DNA of 64,000 nt from Mycolicibacillus koreensis (GCF_002104795.1 NZ_NCXO01000001.1:124001-188000); one strand, 5' to 3'. Shown: positions 41,307-49,705, counted from the first letter of the stretch. Translations and numbers: made by a program. The notes: generated by a model not told the origin, from the sequence alone.

Positions 41307-41362
41307 GGCCACACTTAACCATCCGTCACACCAACCTCGACGCGGGCCTCAGGCGCGGCGCT

Positions 41363-41368
41363 TATGCT
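41363..41368 (+). promoter_or_regulatory. -10 element (TATGCT) of the leaderless sensor-kinase gene
   Basis: TATGCT fits TANNNT and ends 6 nt before the ATG at 41375. No ribosome site is present. It would drive the kinase and the overlapping regulator gene together. Confidence 0.5.
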
Positions 41369-41374
41369 TCGCCC

Positions 41375-42502
41375 ATGCCGGCCGATCGCGACCCGAGCAC
41401 CCCGCTGTGGCGCGCCGCCCAGGTGTTCCGGCTGCTCAGCTGCGGTTATGCCCTGGGGTTTCAGGTCGCGGTCAACGACGACCTGGACCGCCCGGTGCTC
41501 GGCTGGGCGCTGTTCGCGGTGCTTCTGGGGTGGAGTGCGGTGCTCGGCGTCGGGTATCTGCGTGGCTTCGCCCGGCGGCCGGCCTGGGTGATCGCCGAGG
41601 TCGTGGTGGTGGCGGCGTTGATGCTCTCCACGAACGTCGTCGCCTCCACGGCCTGGATCGGCGACAACCAGTCCTGGCCGACCACGCTGTGGGCGACCAA
41701 CGCGGTGATCTCCGCGGCGGTGCTGCGCGGCCCGGTCGCCGGGATGGCGGTCGGGGTCGCGGTGACGGTGGTCAACACGGTGCTCAAAGGCCACGTCGAC
41801 TACAACCTGGGCCGCAACGCCACGCTCGTGGTGGAGGTGGCGGTCGGCCTGGCGGTGGGCATGGCCGCCCAGACCGCGCGGCGCGCCCACGTCGAGTTGC
41901 AGCAGGCCACCCGGCTGGCCGCCGCCGTCGAGGAACGCGAACGGCTCTCCCGCCATGTGCACGACGGGGTGATCCAGGTGTTGGCGTTGGTCGCCCGCCG
42001 TGGCCGCCAGATCGGCGGCGACACCGCCGAATTGGCATCACTGGCCGCCGAACAGGAACGGGCCCTGCGCCGGCTGGTCAGCTCCACTGACACCGATCGA
42101 CGCGACGACGAGAGCCTGGATCTGCGAATGTTGTTGCAGCGCCGCGAATCCGACCAGGTGGTGTTGAGCCTGCCGGGCACCGCGGTGCCGCTGCCCGCGT
42201 CGGCGGCCACCGAACTCGACGCGGCGGTCGGCAACGTGTTGGACAACGTTCGGCTGCATGCCGGTCCGGCGGCGCGCGCATACGTTCTGGTCGAGGACGT
42301 CGATGACACCGTGACCGTCAGTGTCCGCGACGACGGTGTGGGCATCGCTCCCGGACGCCTGCAGGAGGCGGAACGGCAAGGGCGGATCGGGGTGTCGAAG
42401 TCGATCGTGCAACGGTTGGCGACGCTAGGAGGGCAGGCGCTGCTGCAGACCGCGCCCGGGGAAGGAACCGAATGGGAACTGAGTGTGCCACGCCGAGCGT
42501 GA
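41375..42502 (+). CDS. Sensor histidine kinase (MacS/NarX-like family)
   Basis: A 375-residue kinase. Residues about 15-175 carry five or six hydrophobic helices as sensor region. The dimerisation box ERERLSRHVHDGVIQVLAL contains the phosphoacceptor His in the HDG arrangement of HisKA_3 kinases. The ATPase has an N-box-like NVLDNVRLHA and G-box DDGVGIAPG. It overlaps the LuxR-type regulator by 31 bp, so the two form a two-component pair. The signal is unknown. ATG 41375 follows a TATGCT box by 6 nt. Confidence 0.88.
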   Translation: MPADRDPSTPLWRAAQVFRLLSCGYALGFQVAVNDDLDRPVLGWALFAVLLGWSAVLGVGYLRGFARRPAWVIAEVVVVAALMLSTNVVASTAWIGDNQSWPTTLWATNAVISAAVLRGPVAGMAVGVAVTVVNTVLKGHVDYNLGRNATLVVEVAVGLAVGMAAQTARRAHVELQQATRLAAAVEERERLSRHVHDGVIQVLALVARRGRQIGGDTAELASLAAEQERALRRLVSSTDTDRRDDESLDLRMLLQRRESDQVVLSLPGTAVPLPASAATELDAAVGNVLDNVRLHAGPAARAYVLVEDVDDTVTVSVRDDGVGIAPGRLQEAERQGRIGVSKSIVQRLATLGGQALLQTAPGEGTEWELSVPRRA

Positions 42503-43128
42503 TGGTCGTCGACGACCACCCGATCTGGCGGGACGCCGTCGCCCGCGACCTCGCCGACGACGGGTTCACCGTGGTGGCCACCGCCGACGGGGTGGCCTCG
42601 GCGCGGCGACGCGCCGCCGTGGTGCACCCCGACGTGGTGCTCATGGACATGCGACTCGGCGACGGCAACGGGGCGCAGGCCACCGCGGAGGTGCTGGCGG
42701 TCTCGCCGCGCAGTCGTGTTCTGGTGTTGTCGGCCTCCGATGAGCGCGACGACGTGTTGGAGGCGGTCAAAGCCGGCGCGCTGGGCTATCTGGTCAAAAG
42801 CGCGTCGAAAGCCGAACTGGCCGAGGCGGTGCGGGCCACCGCCGCCGGCCGGGCGGTGTTCACCCCGGGTCTGGCCGGGTTGGTGTTGGGGGAGTACCGG
42901 CGGATCGCGAAGGCGCCGGGCGGCGCCGACGGCCCCCAGCTCACCGACCGGGAGACCGAGGTGTTGCGCTACGTCGCCAAGGGCCTGTCGGCCAAGCAGA
43001 TCGCCGCGAAGCTGACGTTGAGTCACCGCACCGTCGAAAACCATGTGCAGGCGACATTTCGGAAACTGCAGGTCGCCAACCGGGTCGAGTTGACCCGCTA
43101 CGCCATCGAACACGGCCTGGACCGCTGA
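42472..43128 (+). CDS. LuxR/NarL-family response regulator
   Basis: A 218-residue regulator with a receiver domain (acidic pair in MVVDDHPIW, phosphoacceptor Asp59 in VVLMDMRL, Lys in YLVKSASKAEL). A C-terminal LuxR helix-turn-helix follows (LTDRETEVLRYVAKG, SHRTVENHVQATF). ATG 42472 has AAGGA five bases upstream and lies inside the kinase gene; ATG 42502 would remove ten residues. It is the partner of the upstream kinase. Target genes are not evident. Confidence 0.92.
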   Translation: MGTECATPSVMVVDDHPIWRDAVARDLADDGFTVVATADGVASARRRAAVVHPDVVLMDMRLGDGNGAQATAEVLAVSPRSRVLVLSASDERDDVLEAVKAGALGYLVKSASKAELAEAVRATAAGRAVFTPGLAGLVLGEYRRIAKAPGGADGPQLTDRETEVLRYVAKGLSAKQIAAKLTLSHRTVENHVQATFRKLQVANRVELTRYAIEHGLDR

Positions 43129-43197
43129 GCGGGCGGCCAATTGCTCGGGCGGAATTGCGTAGTCTTACCCACGCTGTGCCGTGTCAGGGTTACCGGT

Positions 43198-45042
43198 ATG
43201 AGCAACACAGCCCCTGACCTGCGCAGCATCATCAGCGAAGTCGACACCGTGTCCCAGCAGCTGGCGACGATCTCCGGACGGCTGCACGCGTTTGACGACG
43301 CGTGGAGCGCCGCCGCGGGGCGTGCCCCGGCCGCCGTGCCCGCCGCGCCCCATGCGATGCCAGTGCCGACGCCGATGCCGGTGCCGACGCCGGCCATGCC
43401 CGTGCCGGCGCCGCGGCCGACTCCCCGCGTCGCGGCGCCACCGGTCCTGCCGGCCGCGCTGACCGGTGGGGACGCGGAGACCGACACCGGCGATTCGCGC
43501 TGGATCGGCAAACTGTTGGCGGCCGCGGGGGTGGCGGTCACCCTGATCGGGGTGGTGCTGCTGCTGGTGCTGGCCGCCCAGGCGGGGCTGCTGCGTCCGG
43601 AGGTCCGGGTGGCCGGCGGGCTGCTGCTGGGAGCCGGGCTCGTCGCGGCCGGTGTGTGGTGGCGGGATCGGCCCGGCGGTCAGACCGGGGCGGTCGCGTT
43701 GGTCGCCACCGGGATGGCCGCCGGTTACCTCGATGTGTTGGCGGTGACCGCGATCTACCACTGGACGCCTGCGGCGATCGGGCTGGTGCTGGCGTCACTG
43801 ATCGCCGCCGGCGGGCTGACGTTGGCGCGGTTCTGGGACAGCGAGACGCTGGGTCTGCTGATCGTGGTGCCGCTGATCCTGCTGGCCCCGGCACTCACCG
43901 GCGGGGTGGACGTGCTGCTGATCTGGTTCATGCTGGCGCTGTCGGCGGCGGTGCTGCCGGTGCAGATCGGCAAGGACTGGGTGTGGTTGCACGGCACCCG
44001 TATCGCCGCGCCGACCCTGCCACTGCTGCTGGCGTTGGGCCTCGGGGACCTGGCCGAACCGCGGCTGCTCGCGGTTGCCGCGGCCCTGGCCGCCGCACTG
44101 GCGCTGGCCGGCGCGGTGGCGGTGATCCCTTCCTCGACACTCCCGGCGATCCCGACCCTGCTCAGTGCTTTGGGCTGCGCTCCGGTGCTGCTCGCCGGCC
44201 CGGTGGTCGGCCGCCCCACCGCGGCGGTGTCGGCGGCGGCGTTGGCCGCCGCGGCCCTCGCACTGGCGGTCGGGCCGGTGGTGGCGTCGCTCGCCGCCCG
44301 GCGGGTCTTCGGTGGGCTCAGCGCGGTGGCGACGGTGGTGGCGGTGACCGTCGCGTTCGAGGGGCCGGTTGTGGCACCGGTGTTGCTCGGCCTGGCCGGT
44401 GTCGTCGTCCTCACCGGCCACCGCGATGTCGCCGCACGCTGGGTCTCCGCCGGGTTCGGGCTGCTCGGGCTCGGTTTCTTCCTCGCTCAGGCGGGCCCGG
44501 ACACGGTCGTCACCGCGACGGTGCTGCCGACCGGAACGGCGGTGTCGACACTGGTGGCCGCGATGCTGACCGTCGGCTGGCTGCTCGCAGCGGGCTGGGC
44601 GCTGCAGCAGCAACGCCCCGGGGCCAGATTGGAGTCGGAGAACGCCAAACTGATCGCCGTCCTCGCCGGCGGGGTGGTGATCTACGCGATCACCGTGTTC
44701 ACCGTCACCGCCGGGGTGGTGGTGTTCGGGCCGGGTTCCGGGTTCCTCGCCGGGCATGTGGCCGCCACCCTGTGCTGGGTGGCGATGGCCGCCGGGCTGT
44801 TCGCCTACGCCTCGCAGTTGCCCGCACGCGACCAGCGCGCCGTGCCGATCGGGGTCGGGCTGACCCTGATCGCCGCCGCGATGGCCAAGTTGTTCCTGTT
44901 CGACCTCGGCACCCTCGACGGCATGTTCCGGGTGGCGGTGTTCTTGATCACCGGGCTGTTGTTGCTGGCCATCGGTGCGGGCTATGCCCGCACCCTGGCC
45001 CGCCAGGACCAGCAGCGCGACGGTGCCCCGCTCAGCCGGTGA
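43198..45042 (+). CDS. DUF2339 multi-pass membrane protein
   Basis: A 614-residue membrane protein. A soluble N-terminus (about 1-95) has a coiled segment (LRSIISEVDTVSQQLATISG) and a Pro/Ala/Met-rich linker with a repeated PVPTP motif. It is followed by about 18 hydrophobic helices to the end. The C-terminal AKLFLFDLGTLDG block is typical of DUF2339. Function is unknown. ATG 43198 is chosen since the frame upstream runs into non-coding sequence. The 3' end overlaps the cyclase gene by 11 bp. Confidence 0.82.
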   Translation: MSNTAPDLRSIISEVDTVSQQLATISGRLHAFDDAWSAAAGRAPAAVPAAPHAMPVPTPMPVPTPAMPVPAPRPTPRVAAPPVLPAALTGGDAETDTGDSRWIGKLLAAAGVAVTLIGVVLLLVLAAQAGLLRPEVRVAGGLLLGAGLVAAGVWWRDRPGGQTGAVALVATGMAAGYLDVLAVTAIYHWTPAAIGLVLASLIAAGGLTLARFWDSETLGLLIVVPLILLAPALTGGVDVLLIWFMLALSAAVLPVQIGKDWVWLHGTRIAAPTLPLLLALGLGDLAEPRLLAVAAALAAALALAGAVAVIPSSTLPAIPTLLSALGCAPVLLAGPVVGRPTAAVSAAALAAAALALAVGPVVASLAARRVFGGLSAVATVVAVTVAFEGPVVAPVLLGLAGVVVLTGHRDVAARWVSAGFGLLGLGFFLAQAGPDTVVTATVLPTGTAVSTLVAAMLTVGWLLAAGWALQQQRPGARLESENAKLIAVLAGGVVIYAITVFTVTAGVVVFGPGSGFLAGHVAATLCWVAMAAGLFAYASQLPARDQRAVPIGVGLTLIAAAMAKLFLFDLGTLDGMFRVAVFLITGLLLLAIGAGYARTLARQDQQRDGAPLSR

Positions 45043-46333
45043 GCACCGTCGCGGCGCTGACCGTGTCGGTCTCGGCCTTCGGCCCGATCAGAAACCAGGT
45101 CCGCATCACACCCTTGCCCTTGACGACGATCTCGCCGCGTTCTTCGAACACGAAGTCGTCCCGGAGACGTTCGTAGACGTCCTGGGGCACCTGGATGCGG
45201 CCCTCGGTGTCGGTGGATTCCATCCGGGCGGCGACGTTGACCGCATCACCCCACACGTCGTAGAAGAAGCGGCGCGACCCGATCACCCCGGCGACCACCG
45301 GGCCGGCGGCTAACCCGATCCGGATTCGCAGTGGCCAACCGTACGGGGCGCGGACCTGCGCGGCGGCCTCGGCCATGTCCAGGGCGAACCCGGCCAGCGC
45401 CGCCAGATGGTCGCTGCGGCGCCGCGGGACACCGCTGACCACCATGTAGGAGTCACCGCTGGTTTTGATCTTCTCCAGGTTGTGTTTCTCCACCAGCAGG
45501 TCGAAACGGGTGTAGAGCAGGTCGAGGAACCGCACCAGGTCCTCCGGCGTCATGTCCCCGGCGTGTTCGGTGAAGTCGGCGATGTCGGCGAAGAGCACCG
45601 ACGCGTCGGGGTACTGGTCGACCAGGACGCCGCCGGAGGCGTCCTTGAGCCGCTCGGCGACCGTCGCCGGCAAGATGTTCGTCAGCAGGGTTTCCGACCG
45701 GCGGTACTCCGAGGCCAGCGCAGCTTCCGCGCGGGCCATCTCCCGCAGCGCCACCCATACCGTGGCCAAGCTCATGAAGCAGCCGGAGACCACCATGGCG
45801 GCGAACCCGACGGTCAGCAGCCAGGCCGGCTGGGCACCGGTGTCGTCGGGGACCAGCAGCTCCAGACCGATCGCGAGCGCGGCGCCGATGCCGGTCAGCA
45901 CCGCCGCCAGCAGCAACCGTTCGATACCGAGCACCAGCAACACGATCGCGGCCGACACCAGGAAGAAGAACTGGGCGCCGGAGTCGGTGCCCACCGCCCA
46001 CGCGGCCACCACCAGCGAGGCGTAGGCGCACAGCACGAACGTCACCGGGGCCAGCACCGTTCCGTAGCGGTGCAGTTTGGGGATGGCCAAAAACAGCGCA
46101 GCGGTGAACAGGTTGAAGACCCCGATCCAGCGCAGCGATTCGCCGGTGGTCAGCTGCAGCAGACCGAAACCGGCGGTGATGCCGGCGGCGATGCGTGCGG
46201 TCACCCGCAGCACCTGCAGACGGCGTCGCGCCGCCCCGGCGACATAGCGCTGGGTGGGTCGTTCCACGCAGCGCGAGCGGCGGTGAGCGCTGACCGCCTG
46301 GCCCGCGGCGGCGAGTCTGCGTCTGCTCACCAC
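45032..46333 (-). CDS. cya: Membrane class III adenylate cyclase (Rv1625c-like)
   Basis: Makes cAMP from ATP. The 433 residues comprise six membrane helices (about 45-215), a linker helix and one cyclase catalytic domain that works as a homodimer. All class III residues are seen: metal Asp in VLFADIADFTE, adenine-binding Lys in EKIKTSGDSY with the second metal Asp, and Asp, Asn and Arg in VWGDAVNVAARMES. GTG 46333 is chosen because TACAGT lies 7 nt upstream; GTG 46330 is next. An upstream open frame only shadows the neighbouring gene. A cAMP-binding USP gene lies at 61927. Confidence 0.92.
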   Translation of the reverse strand: MVSRRRLAAAGQAVSAHRRSRCVERPTQRYVAGAARRRLQVLRVTARIAAGITAGFGLLQLTTGESLRWIGVFNLFTAALFLAIPKLHRYGTVLAPVTFVLCAYASLVVAAWAVGTDSGAQFFFLVSAAIVLLVLGIERLLLAAVLTGIGAALAIGLELLVPDDTGAQPAWLLTVGFAAMVVSGCFMSLATVWVALREMARAEAALASEYRRSETLLTNILPATVAERLKDASGGVLVDQYPDASVLFADIADFTEHAGDMTPEDLVRFLDLLYTRFDLLVEKHNLEKIKTSGDSYMVVSGVPRRRSDHLAALAGFALDMAEAAAQVRAPYGWPLRIRIGLAAGPVVAGVIGSRRFFYDVWGDAVNVAARMESTDTEGRIQVPQDVYERLRDDFVFEERGEIVVKGKGVMRTWFLIGPKAETDTVSAATVLTG

Positions 46334-46340
46334 GCACCAA

Positions 46341-46346
46341 ACTGTA
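46341..46346 (-). promoter_or_regulatory. -10 element (TACAGT) of leaderless cya
   Basis: On the minus strand TACAGT is followed by seven bases and then the GTG at 46333. The spacing matches other leaderless starts in this window and decides the cyclase start codon. Confidence 0.5.
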
Positions 46347-46359
46347 ACGCCGGGCGGCG

Positions 46360-46977
46360 TCACTGCAACCGGTTCACTCCCGATCCGCACAATTCGTCGG
46401 CGACGGCGCCGCCCCGCCCGGTCATCGCCAGCAGCAGTGCCTCGGCCGGTCCGCTCACCTCCGGCCCGCGCCCAGCCGACCAGTCCAGGTCGGTGGCGAT
46501 CAACCGCAACCCGGCGGTGCGCCGCGCGGCCCCGATGACCGGGCTCGCCCGCGCGTAGCGCAGCGCCGCCCGCAACCGGTCGCCCGGCACCGACCGGGGC
46601 AACCCGAGAGGACGGCGGATGTCCTGCTGGTGGATGAGGCATTCGATCAGCGCCACCCGGCACCCGTACAGTGCGCCGGCGCCGGCCGGGTCGGCACCGG
46701 CACGCATCAGGGCCGCCAACTGGTCCGGGGGCAGCCGGGCGTAGGTGGGCAGGGCGGCGGCGTTGAGGGGGTCGACGTGGCCGCGGTGCCGGATCATCGC
46801 GGCCAGCAGACCGCGGCGGCTCTGCGAGAGGTAGGCCAGCGTGTGGGCCACGACATCGCGCACGCTCCACCCCGAACACAGGCTGTCCGCCGACCACTGT
46901 GCCGGGGAGAGCCCGTCGAGCAGGTCGGCGAAGTCGCTGCGTTCCCGGTACGCCAGGTCGCGCACGCTCAGCGGCAC
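46360..46977 (-). CDS. Maleylpyruvate isomerase N-terminal (MDMPI/DinB-fold) protein
   Basis: A 205-residue protein with the MDMPI_N helical-bundle signature CSGWSVRDVVAHTLAYL and the second conserved stretch VALIECLIHQQDIRRPLG. Those His residues usually bind a metal in this fold, which includes mycothiol-dependent enzymes. The reaction is unknown. GTG 46977 begins 13 bases after the dehydratase stop, so the two are probably co-transcribed on the minus strand, ending just upstream of cya. Confidence 0.75.
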   Translation of the reverse strand: MPLSVRDLAYRERSDFADLLDGLSPAQWSADSLCSGWSVRDVVAHTLAYLSQSRRGLLAAMIRHRGHVDPLNAAALPTYARLPPDQLAALMRAGADPAGAGALYGCRVALIECLIHQQDIRRPLGLPRSVPGDRLRAALRYARASPVIGAARRTAGLRLIATDLDWSAGRGPEVSGPAEALLLAMTGRGGAVADELCGSGVNRLQ

Positions 46978-46990
46978 CACCGCGGGCGGC

Positions 46991-48022
46991 TCAGCGGAAC
47001 CGCACGGCCAGCGTCGCCAAGCCGAAGATCTTGCGGCCCCCGGATTTCGCGGCGACGAGCACGACCCCGCTGCGGGTCTCCGGGTCCAGCGATTTGATCC
47101 TTCCGCTGAACTCGATGTCACCGCCCTCCTTGGCGGACACGATCGCCGGCTGCGACAGCCGCACCGCGTACCGGGTGACCGCGCCGGGGTCCCCGGACCA
47201 GGCGGAGACGAACCCGGCGCCGAGACCCATGGTGAGCATGCCGTGGGCGATCACGTCGGGAAGGCCGGCCAGTTTGGCCAGTTCCTCGTCCCAGTGGATC
47301 GGGTTGGCGTCGGCGGCCACCCCGGCGTAGTTCACCAGGTCGCCGCGGGAGAGCCGGGCGTGGTGGGGGGCCAACACGTCACCGACGGCCACATCCTCGA
47401 ACGCCGGGGTGCCCGGCGTACGGGTCTGGGTGGCCGCGGAGATGTGGAACGGTGTGTCGGGGCGGACGGTCTTGCGGTATTCGGCCTCGGACTCCTCGGG
47501 AGCGAGGATGTTGACGTCGTGCATCATCGCCTTCTGCACCGCGGACTTGACCGCGTCGTCGACCTCCTCGGCGGTCACCCCGACGACGGTGGTGTGCAGG
47601 GTGTGCACCCGTTCCCCGGCGGCGTCGGTGAGGGTGTTGGTCACCGTGACCAGATCCCGGCCGGCGACCCGGCGCACCGCGGTCAACTCGACATCGGTCA
47701 TCAGCTCATCACCGGCCACGATCGGGCGGTGCTGCTCGAAGACCTCCTCGGTCTGCACGTAGGTGTCGTAGCCGACGACCACCGATTCGAACATGCGCCG
47801 GTTGCACGCCATCGCCGGCACGGACGTGAACGTCAGCGGCGCCACCAGGTCCGAATAACCCAACTCCGCGGCCGCGTCGGTGTCCCAGTGCGCCGGGTGG
47901 TAGTCCTGGACGGCACGGGCGTACTCACGCACCTTCTCGCGACCCACCTGGTAGGTGGTGTCGGCCTGGTAGTAGTGGCCGACCCGCGCCTGCAGCGGCG
48001 ACGCCTCTGTTGCTGCCGTCAT
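46991..48022 (-). CDS. Fused HadA/HadB-type (3R)-hydroxyacyl dehydratase
   Basis: A 343-residue double-hotdog protein. Residues about 10-160 resemble HadA (VGREKVREYARAVQD, AAELGYSDLVAPLTF). Residues about 195-340 resemble HadB with the hydratase dyad region YAGVAADANPIHWDEE and IAHGMLTMGLGAGFVSAW. In M. tuberculosis, FAS-II HadA and HadB are separate subunits; here both halves are one chain. The role may be dehydration of 3-hydroxyacyl-ACP or -CoA; which carrier is not shown. ATG 48022 has GGAG six bases upstream. Confidence 0.82.
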   Translation of the reverse strand: MTAATEASPLQARVGHYYQADTTYQVGREKVREYARAVQDYHPAHWDTDAAAELGYSDLVAPLTFTSVPAMACNRRMFESVVVGYDTYVQTEEVFEQHRPIVAGDELMTDVELTAVRRVAGRDLVTVTNTLTDAAGERVHTLHTTVVGVTAEEVDDAVKSAVQKAMMHDVNILAPEESEAEYRKTVRPDTPFHISAATQTRTPGTPAFEDVAVGDVLAPHHARLSRGDLVNYAGVAADANPIHWDEELAKLAGLPDVIAHGMLTMGLGAGFVSAWSGDPGAVTRYAVRLSQPAIVSAKEGGDIEFSGRIKSLDPETRSGVVLVAAKSGGRKIFGLATLAVRFR

Positions 48023-48130
48023 GGAATTCTCCACCGTCCTGTCGCCGTCAAGGGAAATCCGACCTGTCACACTAACCCGCCGACCCGCCGAATCCACAGT
48101 TCACCGGGGTGGACCCGGCGGGGCGGCCGC

Positions 48131-48136
48131 TAAAAT
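48131..48136 (+). promoter_or_regulatory. -10 element (TAAAAT) of the frameshifted small gene
   Basis: TAAAAT ends 8 nt before the GTG at 48145 (AAAATT, one base later, is 7 nt away). It is the most A+T-rich spot locally and marks 48145 as the start, in a different frame from the conserved-looking C-terminus. Confidence 0.45.
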
Positions 48137-48144
48137 TACGGCTC

Positions 48145-48544
48145 GTGACGAGACGACCCGGCAGTGGGCCGTGGACCGACGAGCATTCCGCGGTCGACCC
48201 GGTCGGGCGGACCGACGACCTGTTCATGGTGGTGGTCGCGGTGCTGTCCGCCGGGGCGGATGCTGCGGGCGCGCCGCCGCACCCCGCTGTGGGTGTCGCA
48301 GGAGGGGATCGGCTACCCGCCGGAAACCGCCGAGGACCCGGGTTTCCTGCGATGGGCCCAGGTCGCCGCGGTGAGCCACGATGTCCACGACGTGCGCGGC
48401 CTGGTGTACAGCCACGGGTGGACGATCACGGGCACCGATGGGGAACGGCGCACAGTGGTCTATCCGGCCGGGGCGAGCCCGCGGCCACGGGAAGTGCGCC
48501 GGACGATTCGGGACCTGGCCCCGGCGGTGGAGTTGAGCCGGTGA
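48145..48544 (+). pseudogene. Small gene interrupted by a one-base frameshift
   Basis: From GTG 48145, which follows a -10 box, the first frame encodes about 36 residues (ending DDLFMVVVAVLSAG) with normal GC-rich codons. After the GGGG run at 48253-48256 the coherent protein continues in the next frame (RMLRARRRTPLWVSQEG ... AVELSR) to TGA 48542-48544. If one G is removed, a 132-residue product with a single membrane segment results. The unshifted frame instead runs on into the tRNA gene. I do not recognise the family. It may be a true pseudogene, a sequencing error or a programmed shift. Confidence 0.6.
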
Positions 48545-48556
48545 CCGGGTCGGCGG

Positions 48557-48633
48557 TGGTGCCCTCGGTGAGACTCGAACTCACACTGTACGGGTTTTGA
48601 ATCCGTTTCCTCTGCCAATTGGGATACGAGGGC
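48557..48633 (-). tRNA. tRNA with CAA anticodon (tRNA-Leu by anticodon), CCA encoded
   Basis: The acceptor stem GCCCTCG/CGAGGGC pairs fully, the discriminator is A at 48560, and CCA is encoded at 48559-48557. The T arm is GTGAG-TTCGAGT-CTCAC. The anticodon loop TTCAAAA gives CAA, which reads UUG (Leu). The body is only 74 nt with a five-base variable loop, whereas tRNA-Leu normally has a long variable arm. The anticodon stem has an A-C mismatch next to the loop and the D stem only three clear pairs. The gene is genuine in form; its amino acid is inferred from the anticodon only. Confidence 0.8.
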
Positions 48634-48735
48634 TGCGGTGCGGTGTCCCAGGATAGTGGATGCTCGCGGCGCGTCGAGCATCACGTCGGCGAACATCACA
48701 GGGCCCCGCGCTTTCGGCCGGGGCACCGCCCACGA

Positions 48736-48741
48736 CACAAT
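48736..48741 (+). promoter_or_regulatory. -10 element (CACAAT) of leaderless pdtaR
   Basis: CACAAT ends 6 nt before the ATG at 48748. Second A and last T of the hexamer are kept. No ribosome site is present upstream of the ATG. Confidence 0.4.
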
Positions 48742-48747
48742 GTGGGG

Positions 48748-49437
48748 ATGACCGCGCCCAGCACCGATACCGCCGAACCCGCCACCCACCGGGTGCTGAT
48801 CGCCGAGGATGAGCCGCTGATCCGGCTCGACCTCGCCGAGATGCTGCGCGACGAGGGCTATGAGGTGGTCGGGGAGGCCGGCGACGGCCAGGAGGCCGTC
48901 GATCTGGCCGAGAAGCTCAGCCCGGACCTGGTGATCATGGACATCAAGATGCCGCGCCGCGACGGCATCGACGCCGCCTCGGAGATCGCCGGCAAGCGGA
49001 TCGCCCCGATCGTGATGCTCACCGCGTTCAGCCAACGCGACCTGGTGGAGCGCGCCCGCGACGCCGGAGCGATGGCCTATCTGGTCAAACCGTTCTCGAT
49101 CTCGGATCTGATCCCGGCGATCGAGTTGGCGGTGAGCCGGTTCGGGGAGATCGCCGCCCTGGAACGCGAGGTGGCGACCCTCGGTGAACGGTTGGAGACC
49201 CGCAAACTCGTCGAGCGGGCCAAGGGCTTGCTGCAGGCAGCACACTCGATGACCGAACCTGAAGCGTTCCAATGGATTCAGCGTGCAGCGATGGATCAAC
49301 GCACCACGATGAAACGGGTCGCCGAGGTGGTCGTGGAGACGCTGACTGCCCCCAAGGGCGACCCCAAAGGCGCCCCCAAAGACGACCCCAAGACCGACCC
49401 GCAATCGGGACCGGACACCGCCGACCCGGCAACGTAA
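48748..49437 (+). CDS. pdtaR: Response regulator with RNA-binding ANTAR domain, PdtaR
   Basis: Cytosolic regulator that acts on transcript structure rather than DNA. The receiver domain has the acidic pair in LIAEDEP, phosphoacceptor Asp65 in LVIMDIKMP and Lys in YLVKPFS; the ANTAR domain (about 140-200) has LVERAKGLLQAAHSMTE. It matches Rv1626, whose kinase PdtaS is encoded elsewhere. The 229 residues exceed the about 205 of M. tuberculosis through a Pro/Lys/Asp-rich tail made of near-repeats of PKGDPKG type (DNA 49348-49420). Confidence 0.92.
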   Translation: MTAPSTDTAEPATHRVLIAEDEPLIRLDLAEMLRDEGYEVVGEAGDGQEAVDLAEKLSPDLVIMDIKMPRRDGIDAASEIAGKRIAPIVMLTAFSQRDLVERARDAGAMAYLVKPFSISDLIPAIELAVSRFGEIAALEREVATLGERLETRKLVERAKGLLQAAHSMTEPEAFQWIQRAAMDQRTTMKRVAEVVVETLTAPKGDPKGAPKDDPKTDPQSGPDTADPAT

Positions 49438-49443
49438 TCCGTT

Positions 49444-49698
49444 CTAGCCGCGCTCGACGCGGAACCGTTTGATCCGGGCGGTCGCCCCGGCGACCAGGGT
49501 GACCCGGCTCGGCGGGACCCCGAAATGCTCGGCGAGCACCCGGCGCACTGCGCGGTTGGCTTTGCCTTCCACGGCAGGTTCACGCACATACACCGTCCAC
49601 GGCTGGCCGGCCTCGACCGCGACGTCGACCAGCGGACCTTTGCGGCTGCCCGCCTTGACCGCCACGACGACGATCTCGGTGCCGGCGCCGTCACTCAC
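49444..49698 (-). CDS. DUF167 (UPF0235/YggU-family) protein
   Basis: A small 84-residue protein of the widespread DUF167 family. Characteristic parts are VKAGSRKGPLVDV, the block EPAVEGKANRAVRRVLAEHFG and VTLVAGATARIKRFRV. Function is unknown in all organisms; an RNA or nucleotide role has been suggested for the fold. GTG 49698 begins seven bases after the thiolase stop, so it belongs to the DUF35-thiolase transcript. It ends 6 bp from the convergent pdtaR. Confidence 0.85.
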   Translation of the reverse strand: MSDGAGTEIVVVAVKAGSRKGPLVDVAVEAGQPWTVYVREPAVEGKANRAVRRVLAEHFGVPPSRVTLVAGATARIKRFRVERG

Positions 49699-49705
49699 CG
49701 CGGTG

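Noticed and set aside
45032..46897. Longer cyclase with about 188 extra N-terminal residues
   Set aside because: The extra part is antisense to the MDMPI-type gene in composition, and a leaderless GTG at 46333 gives the family's normal length.
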